A stretch of DNA of 36,280 nucleotides from Ruminococcaceae bacterium OttesenSCG-928-A16 (lineage in GTDB: Bacteria; Bacillota; Clostridia; Oscillospirales; Ruminococcaceae), in the NCBI GenBank assembly GCA_030267215.1, contig JAJDJP010000016.1, positions 1 through 36,280 on the forward strand, read 5' to 3'. How positions within the stretch are numbered: the first letter of the stretch is position 1; each line of letters begins with the position of its first letter. Both the position numbers and the translations under genes were made by a program. Positions 7,872 to 16,746 of the stretch are shown here, piece by piece. The notes below the pieces were generated by a model. The model saw only the letters and a program-made list of their open reading frames with translations, was not told the origin of the DNA and searched no databases.

Positions 7872-7901
7872 TAGGAGTGACCTTCGGGTTGCTCCTATTT
7901 T
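7872..7901 (+). terminator. Rho-independent terminator after the glnA-ANTAR operon
   Basis: Stem TAGGAGTGACC with GGTTGCTCCTA around a TTCG tetraloop, followed by TTTT. It is the last structure before the recombinase gene and marks the edge of the conjugative element, although which side it belongs to is unclear. Confidence 0.75.
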
Positions 7902-7903
7902 CG

Positions 7904-9655
<1,752 letters not shown>

Positions 9656-9675
9656 CGGCATAAGTCGAGGATGTC

Positions 9676-9709
9676 AAAGGCGCAAAGCCCTATGGCTTCG
9701 CGCCTTTTT
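9676..9709 (-). terminator. Terminator overlapping the tnpW stop codon
   Basis: 14-bp stem AAAGGCGCAAAGCC with GGCTTCGCGCCTTT around CTAT. On the minus RNA it pairs fully with one U-G wobble. It encodes the last residues of TnpW. The plus side has five Ts, so it may also stop opposing transcripts. Confidence 0.6.
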
Positions 9710-9854
9710 GTGTCCTGTCCTGCAAAATCATCCGTTTGATTTTATCCTCAATCGCCTCCTTTTGAGAGGCATCCCCATAAACCGGAGTAACGGTGTATTT
9801 TGTGTTGCCTATCTGATACTCGGCAGGGGCGTTGGCGTTATGTTCTTTGTCCAT
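9690..9854 (-). CDS. tnpW: TnpW-family transposon-encoded protein
   Basis: A 54-residue protein: an N-terminal variable part, then the conserved YQIGNTKYTVTPVYGDA and EAIEDKIKRMILQD segments seen in TnpW proteins of Tn4451-like and related elements. The start at 9854 follows GGAGCGGAG; the longer frame has no ribosome site. It lies upstream of and in the same direction as the recombinase. TnpW function is unknown, but the gene is a constant companion of serine-recombinase elements. A second, diverged TnpW is at 31911-32093. Confidence 0.8.
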   Translation of the reverse strand: MDKEHNANAPAEYQIGNTKYTVTPVYGDASQKEAIEDKIKRMILQDRTQKGAKP

Positions 9855-9885
9855 ATCTCCGCTCCTTTTCTGTTGGAGAGAAAAC

Positions 9886-9915
9886 GAAAGGGCGGCACAA
9901 CTGCACCGCCCTTTC
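9886..9915 (-). terminator. Rho-independent terminator between sigma-like gene and tnpW
   Basis: 10-bp perfect stem GAAAGGGCGG with CCGCCCTTTC, 10-base loop, followed on the minus strand by GTTTTCTC. Between here and 10097 there is no gene. That stretch contains smaller GC-rich hairpins near 9930-9965 and a dyad TGTCATAA near 9977. Confidence 0.65.
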
Positions 9916-10097
9916 ACCCGGCCCACCATCGGGGTGAATTACCCCAACGGCGGGAGCCGCCGCGCTTATCTGTTTCGACCTGTCATAAGACAATTATGTG
10001 ACAGCAATATTCAGCGCGGTGCTCCCCTCTATGTTAAGAGAAGTAAAAATACCTCTCATTAACCGTGTCACTTCGGGGCCGATTTCGCAGGAGCAAA

Positions 10098-10517
10098 TCA
10101 GATTTTATTCAGATATTTTTTCATGTTCCGTAGGCCCCGGTTAATTGCATCCCGCACGGCGCTCTCACCTACACCCTCAGCCCGCGCAATCTCGGTGATA
10201 CTCTTGCCGAGTATGTAGTGGGCTTCAATCCGTTTGCCCTGTACTTCGGGTAGAGAATTGAGCGCCCGGCACAAGCGGCAAAACAGCCGCTTATACTCCA
10301 TTACCTCAAAGGGAGACGCGGCTGTGAATGTTGCCGCGTTCTCAATCCCATCGTCAGCGTCAAGGGAGTATTGCGATTTGTTGCGATACACGCGCCGCCT
10401 GTGTGCCTTTTGGTAACGCCTATCGGCAAGCAATTCTTCCGCCACAATATCGGGAACTTCCACAAACTCGTCATGTGTATACCACGGGTAAAAATCCCGC
10501 AAATTGATAGTTGCCAT
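10098..10517 (-). CDS. Sigma-70 region 4-like regulator of the ICE
   Basis: 139 residues. The N-terminus (MATINLRDFYPWYTHDEF) is typical of the small sigma-like proteins of Tn1549-type elements. The C-terminus is a sigma-70 region 4 helix-turn-helix (RIEAHYILGKSITEIARAEGVGESAVRDAINRG). There is no region 2, so it cannot work as a full sigma factor on its own and is better seen as a regulator of ICE transcription. ATG 10517 is preceded by GAGG; the longer frame to 10772 runs through a palindromic repeat and is not used. It is divergent from the XRE gene, across ~470 bases of non-coding DNA. Confidence 0.85.
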   Translation of the reverse strand: MATINLRDFYPWYTHDEFVEVPDIVAEELLADRRYQKAHRRRVYRNKSQYSLDADDGIENAATFTAASPFEVMEYKRLFCRLCRALNSLPEVQGKRIEAHYILGKSITEIARAEGVGESAVRDAINRGLRNMKKYLNKI

Positions 10518-10605
10518 TGATAAAGCCTCCATTCGATTTTTTGGGGAATGCGAAAAATCGAATGGTGTTGGCGGGGAGCGGCAACCGGGGCAGCCACAGC
10601 GCAAC

Positions 10606-10630
10606 ACCTCGGGCCAATTTGGCCCGAGGT
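10606..10630. repeat. Palindromic repeat copy 1 (compensated variant)
   Basis: Arms ACCTCGGGCCAA and TTGGCCCGAGGT around T. Position 3 is C instead of T and its partner is G instead of A, so pairing is kept. It lies in the gap between the sigma-like and XRE genes. Confidence 0.9.
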
Positions 10631-10666
10631 TCTGGCAGGGCTTGTCCGAATAAGGAGCAACAAAAA

Positions 10667-10732
10667 ATGCGCCCGCGCAAAGATTGCGCGAAACACATCG
10701 ACGCGGAAGATTTATCCTTCGGCAAAGGGTGA
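10667..10732 (+). CDS. Possible 21-residue peptide, or remnant
   Basis: A short frame starting ATGCGCCCGCGC (MRPRKDCAKHIDAEDL) preceded by AAGGAG at 9-base spacing. It lies in the otherwise non-coding 10518-10985 gap. I recognise no family. The good ribosome site is the only support; it may be a remnant of a lost gene. Confidence 0.25.
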   Translation: MRPRKDCAKHIDAEDLSFGKG

Positions 10733-10902
10733 CAGAGTTATCACATTGGAGGTCATACCCGCCCCACGACAAATGAACACTTTTTTTGAGCGGCTACCTG
10801 TCGTGAAGGCTTTATTCTCTGCTAAATACCTCCTCTGTGATATCTGTCAATGAGTAACATTCGGTGAACCTCCTTTTGTATTCGTTTGCCTTTTTCACCA
10901 CA

Positions 10903-10924
10903 AGTATCATGTATAAGTGATACT
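10903..10924. promoter_or_regulatory. Dyad operator upstream of the XRE gene
   Basis: AGTATCA and TGATACT, 7-bp arms with an 8-base centre containing TATAAG, about 60 bases before the XRE ATG. It is likely the autoregulatory site. Confidence 0.55.
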
Positions 10925-10985
10925 CATATGCATTCTATTCTCCCCGCCTTTTCTATAAACTAAGGGGCGAGGGGGTGATACCCAA

Positions 10986-11327
10986 ATGCAGGACGACATG
11001 ATTAAGATAGGCGGCATATTCCGGGCCGCAAGGGATATAAAAGGAATGACACAGGCGGGGCTTGCCGAAGTAACAGGTGTTGACCCACGCACTATTATGG
11101 ATATAGAGAACGACAAGCGTTTTCCCACATACGAAGTTTTGTTCAAAATCATCCGAATACTCGGCATATCCGCAGACCAAATATTCTGGCCGGATAAAAT
11201 CAAGTCCACGCCGGAACAGGAACAGATAATACGCGAGTTTCTGGAATGTTCGGAGTGGGAGCAAGTGGTCATTATGAAAACCATGAGGACACTTGTGCGC
11301 TCGTTGCGAGAGGAAAACAGGCCATAA
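10986..11327 (+). CDS. XRE-family transcriptional regulator
   Basis: 113 residues. The N-terminal HTH_3 domain includes FRAARDIKGMTQAGLAEVTGVDPRTIMDIENDKRFPT-type helices (residues ~10-60), followed by a helical C-terminal segment (EFLECSEWEQVVIMKTMRTLV). It is the only plus-strand backbone gene, divergent from the sigma-like gene, and probably acts as the switch that keeps the ICE silent. The ATG follows GGGGGTGATAC. A clear dyad lies upstream and a strong terminator follows 14 bases after the stop, so it is a single-gene transcript. Confidence 0.85.
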   Translation: MQDDMIKIGGIFRAARDIKGMTQAGLAEVTGVDPRTIMDIENDKRFPTYEVLFKIIRILGISADQIFWPDKIKSTPEQEQIIREFLECSEWEQVVIMKTMRTLVRSLREENRP

Positions 11328-11341
11328 AAATACGGAATAGC

Positions 11342-11373
11342 AAAAGCGGACGACTTTCCAATCGTCCGCTTTT
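11342..11373 (+). terminator. Rho-independent terminator after the XRE gene
   Basis: 12-bp stem AAAAGCGGACGA with TCGTCCGCTTTT, 8-base loop; works in both directions by composition. Confidence 0.85.
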
Positions 11374-11383
11374 GATTGCCGCT

Positions 11384-11408
11384 ACTTCGGGCCAACTTGG
11401 CCCGAAGT
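11384..11408. repeat. Palindromic repeat copy 2
   Basis: Perfect consensus: arm ACTTCGGGCCAA, centre C, complementary arm. It lies between two terminators, at the edge of the KTR-ABC-MerR cargo block. Confidence 0.95.
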
Positions 11409-11409
11409 G

Positions 11410-11458
11410 AAAAGCAGAGCCGACAACTGTGAATTTAACTCACGGTTATCGGCTCTGC
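11410..11458 (-). terminator. Long-stem terminator after the KTR gene
   Basis: GCAGAGCCGA with TCGGCTCTGC, extended by AACTGTGA with TCACGGTT (one wobble) in the loop, then TTTT on the minus strand. Confidence 0.75.
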
Positions 11459-11471
11459 GTCTAAGTCATGC

Positions 11472-11660
11472 TTAAAAGCTCTGCAACTTTGCGTCTGGCT
11501 CTTTGATAACTGACATATTCAGTTGTTTTACATTGACTAAACTTTCCTGTTTGCATTTAGGGCAGAACAATGGGAAGTTTGTTAGCTCGGTATCCTCACG
11601 CAACTTTATTCGCGTTTTGTTGAGACAGACCGGGCATAGGAGCCATTGCTTTTTTACCAT
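11472..11660 (-). CDS. Cysteine-rich KTR-domain protein
   Basis: 62 residues with two C-x2-C knuckles, LLCPVCLNKTRIKLRED and LFCPKCKQESLVNVKQ, forming one small zinc ribbon; the NKTR segment after the first knuckle gives the family its name. Such proteins often accompany resistance or transport genes on Clostridia elements, but their role is unknown. It lies downstream of the ABC exporter genes on the same strand, separated by a 115-base gap, and ends at a long-stem terminator. Confidence 0.8.
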   Translation of the reverse strand: MVKKQWLLCPVCLNKTRIKLREDTELTNFPLFCPKCKQESLVNVKQLNMSVIKEPDAKLQSF

Positions 11661-11775
11661 TATTCCACCCCCCTTTTCAAAGAGCTTTATTGTTAGGTAA
11701 TTTTTCCAATGGTAACCAGTGCAGCGGCTAACTTTCGCAAGTCGCTGTGCCGCAGGCTTAATAGCAATTTGGCTG

Positions 11776-12702
11776 TCAATGCTTCTTATATCGCTTCATC
11801 CAAAATATGCTGAAAACCAGAAACAGCAAACCCGACCCGATAACAACCGCCAGCATTATAGGAAATGTAACCTGCGTATTCCCAAACATATAAGTTATCC
11901 CATTTTCGGCTGCGTAAATATCAACAATTTCATGTGCTGTCATGAAGGTGCCTTGTACCGTCTGATCTGCCACACCGCCAAAGGTGGCCGCAAGCGGCTC
12001 TTTTGTCATTACTTCGCGCATCATTGTTGCGCCGTGGTGCGCCGGGATAAATGCAAATATCTTTTGAATGTTTGCTGGAAACATACCTATTGGCAAAAAT
12101 GCACCTGTGATGAAGCCCACCAATGCAGACATAATTCCCGTAAACGTGCTGTAAAGGCTTGCGTTTTTCATTAGCATAGCTACTACAAAAAGAATGCTTG
12201 TTGCAGAAAATGTATTGGCAACAATCAACCCTATCATTTCTATGTTGCTTTGCATACCAAGCCACGCACCGCCGTTCATCATAATAAAACCCTGCGAAAT
12301 AAAAAAACAAAGAGTGTTCATCACAATACCGACAAGGAATGGGGCAAGCCAGTAGCCAATTACCAATTTGTCACGGGAAACTGCACTAACAAGAAAGCTG
12401 TCTAATCGGTTATCGCTGCTATCCTGTACCATGATGGTAAGCACGTTGAGCGGAACCAAGATACAGTTAATCATCAATACCCCGGCCATTGATGTTGTGT
12501 CAACCAGCCATCGTATATGAGAAAAATCCATTCCCTCAACGCCAGCATATACTTCCATCATTCCTTTTGCCATGTAGTCACCAAGAAACATACTGATAAG
12601 GACGATGAACAATAGCATATAGACAAACGAAAAGAGAATTGATAATGGGTTTTTTAGATAGAGTTTCATTGTCCTGCCGGTCAAAACTCTTATTTCTCTC
12701 AT
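11776..12702 (-). CDS. ABC-2 type transporter permease
   Basis: 308 residues with about six membrane segments: residues ~20-42 (PLSILFSFVYMLLFIVLISMF), ~75-95 (AGVLMINCILVPLNVLTIMV), ~118-140, ~155-200, and a C-terminal one (MLAVVIGSGLLFLVFSIFW) followed by a basic tail. This is the layout of DrrB-like ABC-2 permeases that export drugs or lipids. Its start overlaps the stop of the ATPase gene by 4 bases (ATGA), a clear sign of translational coupling in one operon. Confidence 0.88.
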   Translation of the reverse strand: MREIRVLTGRTMKLYLKNPLSILFSFVYMLLFIVLISMFLGDYMAKGMMEVYAGVEGMDFSHIRWLVDTTSMAGVLMINCILVPLNVLTIMVQDSSDNRLDSFLVSAVSRDKLVIGYWLAPFLVGIVMNTLCFFISQGFIMMNGGAWLGMQSNIEMIGLIVANTFSATSILFVVAMLMKNASLYSTFTGIMSALVGFITGAFLPIGMFPANIQKIFAFIPAHHGATMMREVMTKEPLAATFGGVADQTVQGTFMTAHEIVDIYAAENGITYMFGNTQVTFPIMLAVVIGSGLLFLVFSIFWMKRYKKH

Positions 12703-13613
12703 TTCGGCACCTCCGTATTACCTGTTACGGCCAAGAACACATCGTCCATGCTTCCCTTTATCAACTCAAAATCTAGGAAGGTGGTCAGGCTATTTATAAT
12801 TTGCAAGGCATCATGGCTGTTTTCAACGGAGAGCGCTAAATAATCAGCCTTTTGCGTTGGGGAGTACCCCATAGCTTTTAGTTTTTCACAACCACCAGGC
12901 AAATCATCAAAACGCAGTTTTAAGGTGTCTTTTCCGTATTGGCTTTTCAGCGCATCGGGTGTTCCCTCTGCACGGATTTCGCCTCTTTCTAATATGACCA
13001 CATTATCAGCCGCCGCCGCTTCTTCCATGTAATGTGTTGTGAGGAAAACCGTCATTCCCTGTCGTGTCTGCATATCTCGTATGAGTTTCCAAATCACTGT
13101 GCGGGTTTGCGGGTCAAGGCCAGTTGTCGGTTCGTCCAATATAAGGATTTCAGGTCTGCCCAAAATGGCGCGGGCAATTTCACATTTTCGCTTTTGTCCC
13201 CCGGATAACTTTCCAAATGGACGTTTCCAAATGTCAGAAAGCTCGAACACATCACACAGCTCTTTTATACGATTGTTAAGCTCGGTGCCGTGCAGCCCTT
13301 GAAACCGCGCTCTTGTATTCAGATTATCCGCAACTGTCAGCAAATCATCTAAAACATTGTTTTGAAAAACCACACCCAAGCGGCTCCTAACCTTTGCAGC
13401 GTCTTTGTCGGCGTCAAATCCATCAACAATAATACTGCCGGAAGTTTTCGGGAGCAGAGTGCAAATCATGCTTATGGTAGTTGACTTTCCAGCACCATTT
13501 GTGCCAAGAAACGCAAATAGCTCACCCTGCTTAACAGAGAAATTGATATTATTTACGGCAACCAATTTGTCAAATCGTTTTGCCAAATTTTTTATCTCTA
13601 TGATGTTTTGCAT
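12699..13613 (-). CDS. ABC transporter ATP-binding protein (DrrA/CcmA-like)
   Basis: 304 residues. Walker A GTNGAGKSTT (residues ~38-47), Q-loop VFQNN, ABC signature LSGGQKRK, Walker B EILILDEPTTGLD, and switch histidine LTTHYMEEA are all present, so it should be an active ATPase. The C-terminal ~80 residues (LKLRFDDLPGGCEKL and onward) form the accessory domain of the DrrA type. It powers the neighbouring permease. The gene is preceded by a MerR-type promoter with a 19-base spacer, so expression is probably switched on by the MerR regulator next door. Confidence 0.92.
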   Translation of the reverse strand: MQNIIEIKNLAKRFDKLVAVNNINFSVKQGELFAFLGTNGAGKSTTISMICTLLPKTSGSIIVDGFDADKDAAKVRSRLGVVFQNNVLDDLLTVADNLNTRARFQGLHGTELNNRIKELCDVFELSDIWKRPFGKLSGGQKRKCEIARAILGRPEILILDEPTTGLDPQTRTVIWKLIRDMQTRQGMTVFLTTHYMEEAAAADNVVILERGEIRAEGTPDALKSQYGKDTLKLRFDDLPGGCEKLKAMGYSPTQKADYLALSVENSHDALQIINSLTTFLDFELIKGSMDDVFLAVTGNTEVPK

Positions 13614-13636
13614 TTCATCACCAACCTTTCCATCTT

Positions 13637-13667
13637 ATCTTAATACATTACGTTACGTCATTAGCAA
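13637..13667 (-). promoter_or_regulatory. MerR-type promoter of the ABC exporter operon
   Basis: On the minus strand TTGCTA (13667-13662), a 19-base spacer, TAAGAT (13642-13637). The long spacer holds a dyad-like ACATTACG site that matches the operator in front of the MerR gene. Confidence 0.7.
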
Positions 13668-13686
13668 GTGTTTTTCAAAAAAATTT

Positions 13687-13708
13687 TCCGGGGCGATTTT
13701 GCCCCGGA
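13687..13708 (-). terminator. Rho-independent terminator after the MerR gene
   Basis: TCCGGGGC with GCCCCGGA, 6-base loop, then AAATTTTTTT on the minus strand. It separates merR from the ABC operon. Confidence 0.8.
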
Positions 13709-13723
13709 GTTAATTATCCATAT

Positions 13724-14482
13724 TTATTTTTGTTGACGATATATCTGTAAGGCTTCGTCCAAAAAATGCTCTGCCTTTTCAATCAGCTCTCGCTCGGCGG
13801 GGTTCCACATATCCCGCTGGTTATCAACAGCTAAATAGGCTTGTTCGTGTTCGTCATTTCCCCCTGTGGCCTCTTGTACCATTTCAGTCCATTCCATTGC
13901 CAGCTTTTGCGCTACCTTTTCGCTGGGGAGTACCCCTGCTTCATGGAACGCCGCCGCCTTAATTGACAGGCGTTTCCAAGTATTATAAAAATCCATCACA
14001 TCGTCAATCGCATTAAAATGTTCCGTAAAAACGTCTATCTGTTCTTCCGTAAAATCGTAGTCTGCCCACGCTGAAATATCAACTGCTCCAAGTGATTGCA
14101 TAAAAGTTGCTAGCAATGTCCAAGGCGGTGTTTTCCCGGCACTGATAATCTCTTGGCTTGCTTCGATAGCGGCAATACTATTTTGAATACTGTAAATTTG
14201 GTTATATAACAGGGCTTGCTGTAAAGATAACAGCTCACTTGCGTTTTCGTCCATTTCCGTGTCGAGTAGCCGTTCTTTAATTTGCTCAAGTGAAAATCCC
14301 AACCCGCGATAAAAAACAACGTGTTCCAGCTTCACTATATCACTTTCAGTATAGTAACGACGGCCTCCCTCTGTGCGGCCTGATGCTGGCAACACTCCGA
14401 TATTATCATAGTGCTGCAATGTCCGTATGGTAAGCCCGGATATTTTTGCCGCTTCGCCCGTGCTAATCTGTTTTTCGTGCAT
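13724..14482 (-). CDS. MerR-family multidrug-sensing regulator (TipAS-like)
   Basis: 252 residues. The N-terminal winged helix (STGEAAKISGLTIRTLQHYDNIGVL through GGRRYYTESDIVKL) is a classic MerR domain. It is followed by the dimerisation helix (SLEQIKERLLD) and a C-terminal ~120-residue helical domain with the pattern of TipAS antibiotic-recognition domains (EHEQAYLAVDNQRDMWNPAE). ATG 14482 follows AGAGGTGATGAA. The gene has its own spacer-dyad promoter and a similar site precedes the ABC operon, so it probably senses a drug and controls both. Confidence 0.87.
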   Translation of the reverse strand: MHEKQISTGEAAKISGLTIRTLQHYDNIGVLPASGRTEGGRRYYTESDIVKLEHVVFYRGLGFSLEQIKERLLDTEMDENASELLSLQQALLYNQIYSIQNSIAAIEASQEIISAGKTPPWTLLATFMQSLGAVDISAWADYDFTEEQIDVFTEHFNAIDDVMDFYNTWKRLSIKAAAFHEAGVLPSEKVAQKLAMEWTEMVQEATGGNDEHEQAYLAVDNQRDMWNPAERELIEKAEHFLDEALQIYRQQK

Positions 14483-14500
14483 TTCATCACCTCTGCGCTC

Positions 14501-14530
14501 ATCATATCACATTACGTTCCGTAATGTAAA
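14501..14530 (-). promoter_or_regulatory. merR promoter with dyad operator
   Basis: TTTACA (14530-14525), an 18-base spacer, TATGAT (14506-14501) on the minus strand. The perfect dyad ACATTACG-TTC-CGTAATGT (14509-14527) fills the spacer. Confidence 0.7.
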
Positions 14531-14567
14531 GTATTGCGCTTAATTGTAGCTTTCCGCTAAACGGCAA

Positions 14568-14655
14568 GCAGGGCAAGTGTATTGACACTTGCACGTTTTC
14601 GAAGTTTTGCCCTGCGGCCAAAACTCAAAAACTGCTTGTTGGGGAGCCTCCCCAA
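14568..14655. other. Candidate origin of transfer for the MobP relaxase
   Basis: A hairpin-dense, gene-free stretch just beyond the relaxase stop. It contains GCAAGTGT with ACACTTGC around ATTG, overlapped by a 9-bp repeat GCAGGGCAA (14568-14576) inverted at 14607-14615, and a perfect TTGGGGAG-C-CTCCCCAA (14639-14655). TTGCCCTGC resembles nick regions of MOBP systems. Location and structure are suggestive only. Confidence 0.35.
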
Positions 14656-14663
14656 ACCCGGCA

Positions 14664-14688
14664 ACTTCGGGCCAACTTGGCCCGAAGT
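14664..14688. repeat. Palindromic repeat copy 3
   Basis: Perfect consensus with centre C. It lies between the candidate oriT and the relaxase stop, at the far edge of the MerR-ABC cargo block. Confidence 0.95.
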
Positions 14689-14723
14689 GTGGCGGCGTAC
14701 CGCCTTATGTCGCGTCACCATCG

Positions 14724-16136
14724 CTACCGCTCCTGTTCCTTATTTTTCTGCGCGTCCGTGAGGCCGAGCAGATGGTCGATATTGGCCTTTGCCGTGATAA
14801 CCTCCTGCATATCTTTTCGTGCCGCCCGGTATTCGCCATAGGCGGCTTTTTTCTTGGCCGCAAGTTCCCGGCCCTCCGTTTTCAGCGCGTCCATTTTGGG
14901 GAGTTTGCCACCGTTCAGCAGTCGCTTAAAAGTGGCCTGTGCCGCTCTGTAAAGCTCAATGTCGGCCCCATGCTCGGCAAGATATTTCTTGCTGTACTTC
15001 GCGGCCTTGTAGCCCTCAAAGATTGGGCGGGTTCTGGCATAGTCCACAACCGCCGCCTTTAACTCGGCGTTCACGCCCATAGCGGCCTCGGTGGTTTTTA
15101 TGCTGTCGGAAAGAGCATGGAAACGGTCTGCGGCCTCGGCGGCCCTGCGCTCCAAGTCTGCGTAATCCATCAAACCATTTTCCTGCAAATATTGGAGCGC
15201 CGCCGCCATCTGCTTTAGGTTGTAGATGGTGGCCCACTTCTCATAGGCCGGGCCTTTCCCGGCTCTCATTTTAGCCTGTATATCCACAATCAGATTGAGC
15301 TTGCGGCCAGCCCCGGCGCGGCCCTTGCGGGGAGCGGCCCGGCCATCAATCGCCGCCTGTATATCCTCTTGGCTGTAGCCCTCGCCAAGCGTGGAGGTCC
15401 GGAGTTGTGTAAACCGTTCTTGGCCCGGAGCGCGAAAGCTGATACCGCCGCCGCGCCTGTGCTTGACCTCAAAGCCAGCCGCCTCCATAGCCTGTAAAAA
15501 TGCCTCCATGCTCGGCGGATCGTCGGCAAGGCAAATATCAATCTGTGCCTTTATCCGCTCTTGGAATGTGGGCGGCTTGTCGCCCTGCCACTCGCCATAA
15601 TGCTTGTATTGGCCCTTGCTTTTCAGCTTGGGCTTGGCGATTACAGATAGCCCATTTTCAAGGCATATCCTGTCCGAGAGCCGCCGAACCGCCCGCGCCG
15701 AGCCGAGAAAATCCCGAAACTTCCGGGTACAGTCAAGGCTTGTGGAATTGTAGTAAATGTGAATGTGCGGGTGTGGGCGGTCAATATGGGAAACAACAAA
15801 AAAAGCGTGGTTGCCTTTCGTCCAGCGCATAGCAAAATCATATCCGATTTTTAGCGCCGTTTCTGCGTCTACCTCGCCCCGGACAAAGGATTGCCGTATC
15901 TGATAGCATAAAACATCCTCGTCCTTTTTCTGCTCCCGCCCGGTGATGGCCTTGTACCTCGCTTTGCTCAAAAGAAACTCGGCGTCAGCCGTGGCCGGGT
16001 CGCACTCGTAGGCCAGTATCAAATCACCGCCCCGCGTCTTGTCGGGGTTCTGGCCGTAGTCAAAACGGTCTTTCATCGACTGCGCTATGGTTTCGCCCTT
16101 GCTGATATGATGGGTCTTGAAATAGGTCGTTGCGAT
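14724..16136 (-). CDS. MobP-type relaxase (VirD2-like) of the ICE
   Basis: About 470 residues. The HUH motif HPHIHIYYN is at residues ~122-130, with upstream KTRGGDLILAYECDP and the catalytic Tyr probably in the first 30 residues (Tyr5 or Tyr27). The middle (QERIKAQIDICLADDPPSMEAFL ... HRRGGGISFRAPG) is typical of Clostridia ICE relaxases; the C-terminus is a long coiled coil. It should nick oriT and lead the strand out. No ATG exists near the conserved N-terminus: a strong AAAGGAGG lies 7 bases before an in-frame ATC (16136). A GTG at 16199 would read through a palindromic repeat and lacks a site. Neighbours are MobC and the CD1845-like gene. Confidence 0.88.
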   Translation of the reverse strand: MATTYFKTHHISKGETIAQSMKDRFDYGQNPDKTRGGDLILAYECDPATADAEFLLSKARYKAITGREQKKDEDVLCYQIRQSFVRGEVDAETALKIGYDFAMRWTKGNHAFFVVSHIDRPHPHIHIYYNSTSLDCTRKFRDFLGSARAVRRLSDRICLENGLSVIAKPKLKSKGQYKHYGEWQGDKPPTFQERIKAQIDICLADDPPSMEAFLQAMEAAGFEVKHRRGGGISFRAPGQERFTQLRTSTLGEGYSQEDIQAAIDGRAAPRKGRAGAGRKLNLIVDIQAKMRAGKGPAYEKWATIYNLKQMAAALQYLQENGLMDYADLERRAAEAADRFHALSDSIKTTEAAMGVNAELKAAVVDYARTRPIFEGYKAAKYSKKYLAEHGADIELYRAAQATFKRLLNGGKLPKMDALKTEGRELAAKKKAAYGEYRAARKDMQEVITAKANIDHLLGLTDAQKNKEQER

Positions 16137-16164
16137 ATGCGGCCCTCCTTTCCCACAAAAAACA

Positions 16165-16189
16165 ACTTCGGGCCAACATGACCCGAAGT
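16165..16189. repeat. Palindromic repeat copy 4 (degenerate)
   Basis: Left arm ACTTCGGGCCAA is intact; the right arm has two changes (ATGACCCGAAGT). One change leaves a G-U pair on the minus-strand RNA. It lies between the relaxase and the CD1845-like gene. Confidence 0.85.
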
Positions 16190-16214
16190 TGCCCGGCACC
16201 CGCGCCGCTGTGGT

Positions 16215-16514
16215 TTAGCTCATTATGAAGCTCTGGAGCGAATACTTGAGGCCATGCAGCCTGTCAATCAGCCATTCCGCAATGGTGGGAATACCAAGCG
16301 GGGAAATCAGAAATGACAGTATCAGAAATACGATACAGCCCTGCGTTGTACCCGCGAAAAACAGGGCAATGCTGACCAATACGCCTATCCCCGAAATGAC
16401 CCCCAATATCGCCGCCGCGTAGCAGAACAGGAACGAAAACAGGGGAGCAATAATCATCAGCACAAGGACGAGCGGCGCGGCAATAATCTTAAACGGCAGC
16501 TTTATAATTTTCAT
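16215..16514 (-). CDS. CD1845-like small membrane protein of the ICE
   Basis: 99 residues, very hydrophobic, with an N-terminal basic stretch (MKIIKLPFKIIAAP) and three likely membrane segments (residues ~10-30, ~33-55, ~58-80), ending in an amphipathic tail (EWLIDRLHGLKYSLQSF). Small proteins of this kind sit just upstream of the relaxase in Tn1549-like elements and are annotated as the CD1845 family. ATG 16514 is chosen over 16532 because GAAAGGAG precedes it. Role unknown, presumably at the membrane during transfer. Confidence 0.7.
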   Translation of the reverse strand: MKIIKLPFKIIAAPLVLVLMIIAPLFSFLFCYAAAILGVISGIGVLVSIALFFAGTTQGCIVFLILSFLISPLGIPTIAEWLIDRLHGLKYSLQSFIMS

Positions 16515-16625
16515 GGAAAATGCTCCTTTCATAGTTGCTTATCGCTGTTTTATCCTCTACCTATATTTTACCATTTCGGGGTGTGGGCAACAATGTTGTC
16601 GAGCCGACAGCAATCTTGCCCTATA

Positions 16626-16650
16626 ACTTCGGGCCAACTTGGCCCGAAGT
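16626..16650. repeat. Palindromic repeat copy 5
   Basis: Perfect consensus, centre C. It ends 9 bases before the -35 of the DUF6414-AAA promoter. Confidence 0.95.
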
Positions 16651-16659
16651 TGATTTTCA

Positions 16660-16688
16660 TTGTGTATTTGTCAAACGCAATGTATAAT
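16660..16688 (+). promoter_or_regulatory. Promoter of the DUF6414-AAA pair
   Basis: TTGTGT, 17-base spacer, perfect TATAAT (16683-16688); opposite to the backbone operon. Confidence 0.65.
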
Positions 16689-16746
16689 GATAGTAGATTT
16701 TTTCCATTATCGCGTCTATATTTATCATTTTGGAGGCGCTCGCTGA

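Noticed and set aside
9930-9965. GC-rich small hairpins between the sigma-like gene and tnpW
   Set aside because: Short stems without a T-run or conserved features; noted only as non-coding.
10068-10084. ACTTCGGGGCC near 10073, resembling half of the palindrome
   Set aside because: No complementary arm follows, so it is not counted as a copy.
10518-10772. Longer frame of the sigma-like protein
   Set aside because: Runs through a palindromic repeat and non-coding DNA; the family N-terminus and GAGG support 10517.
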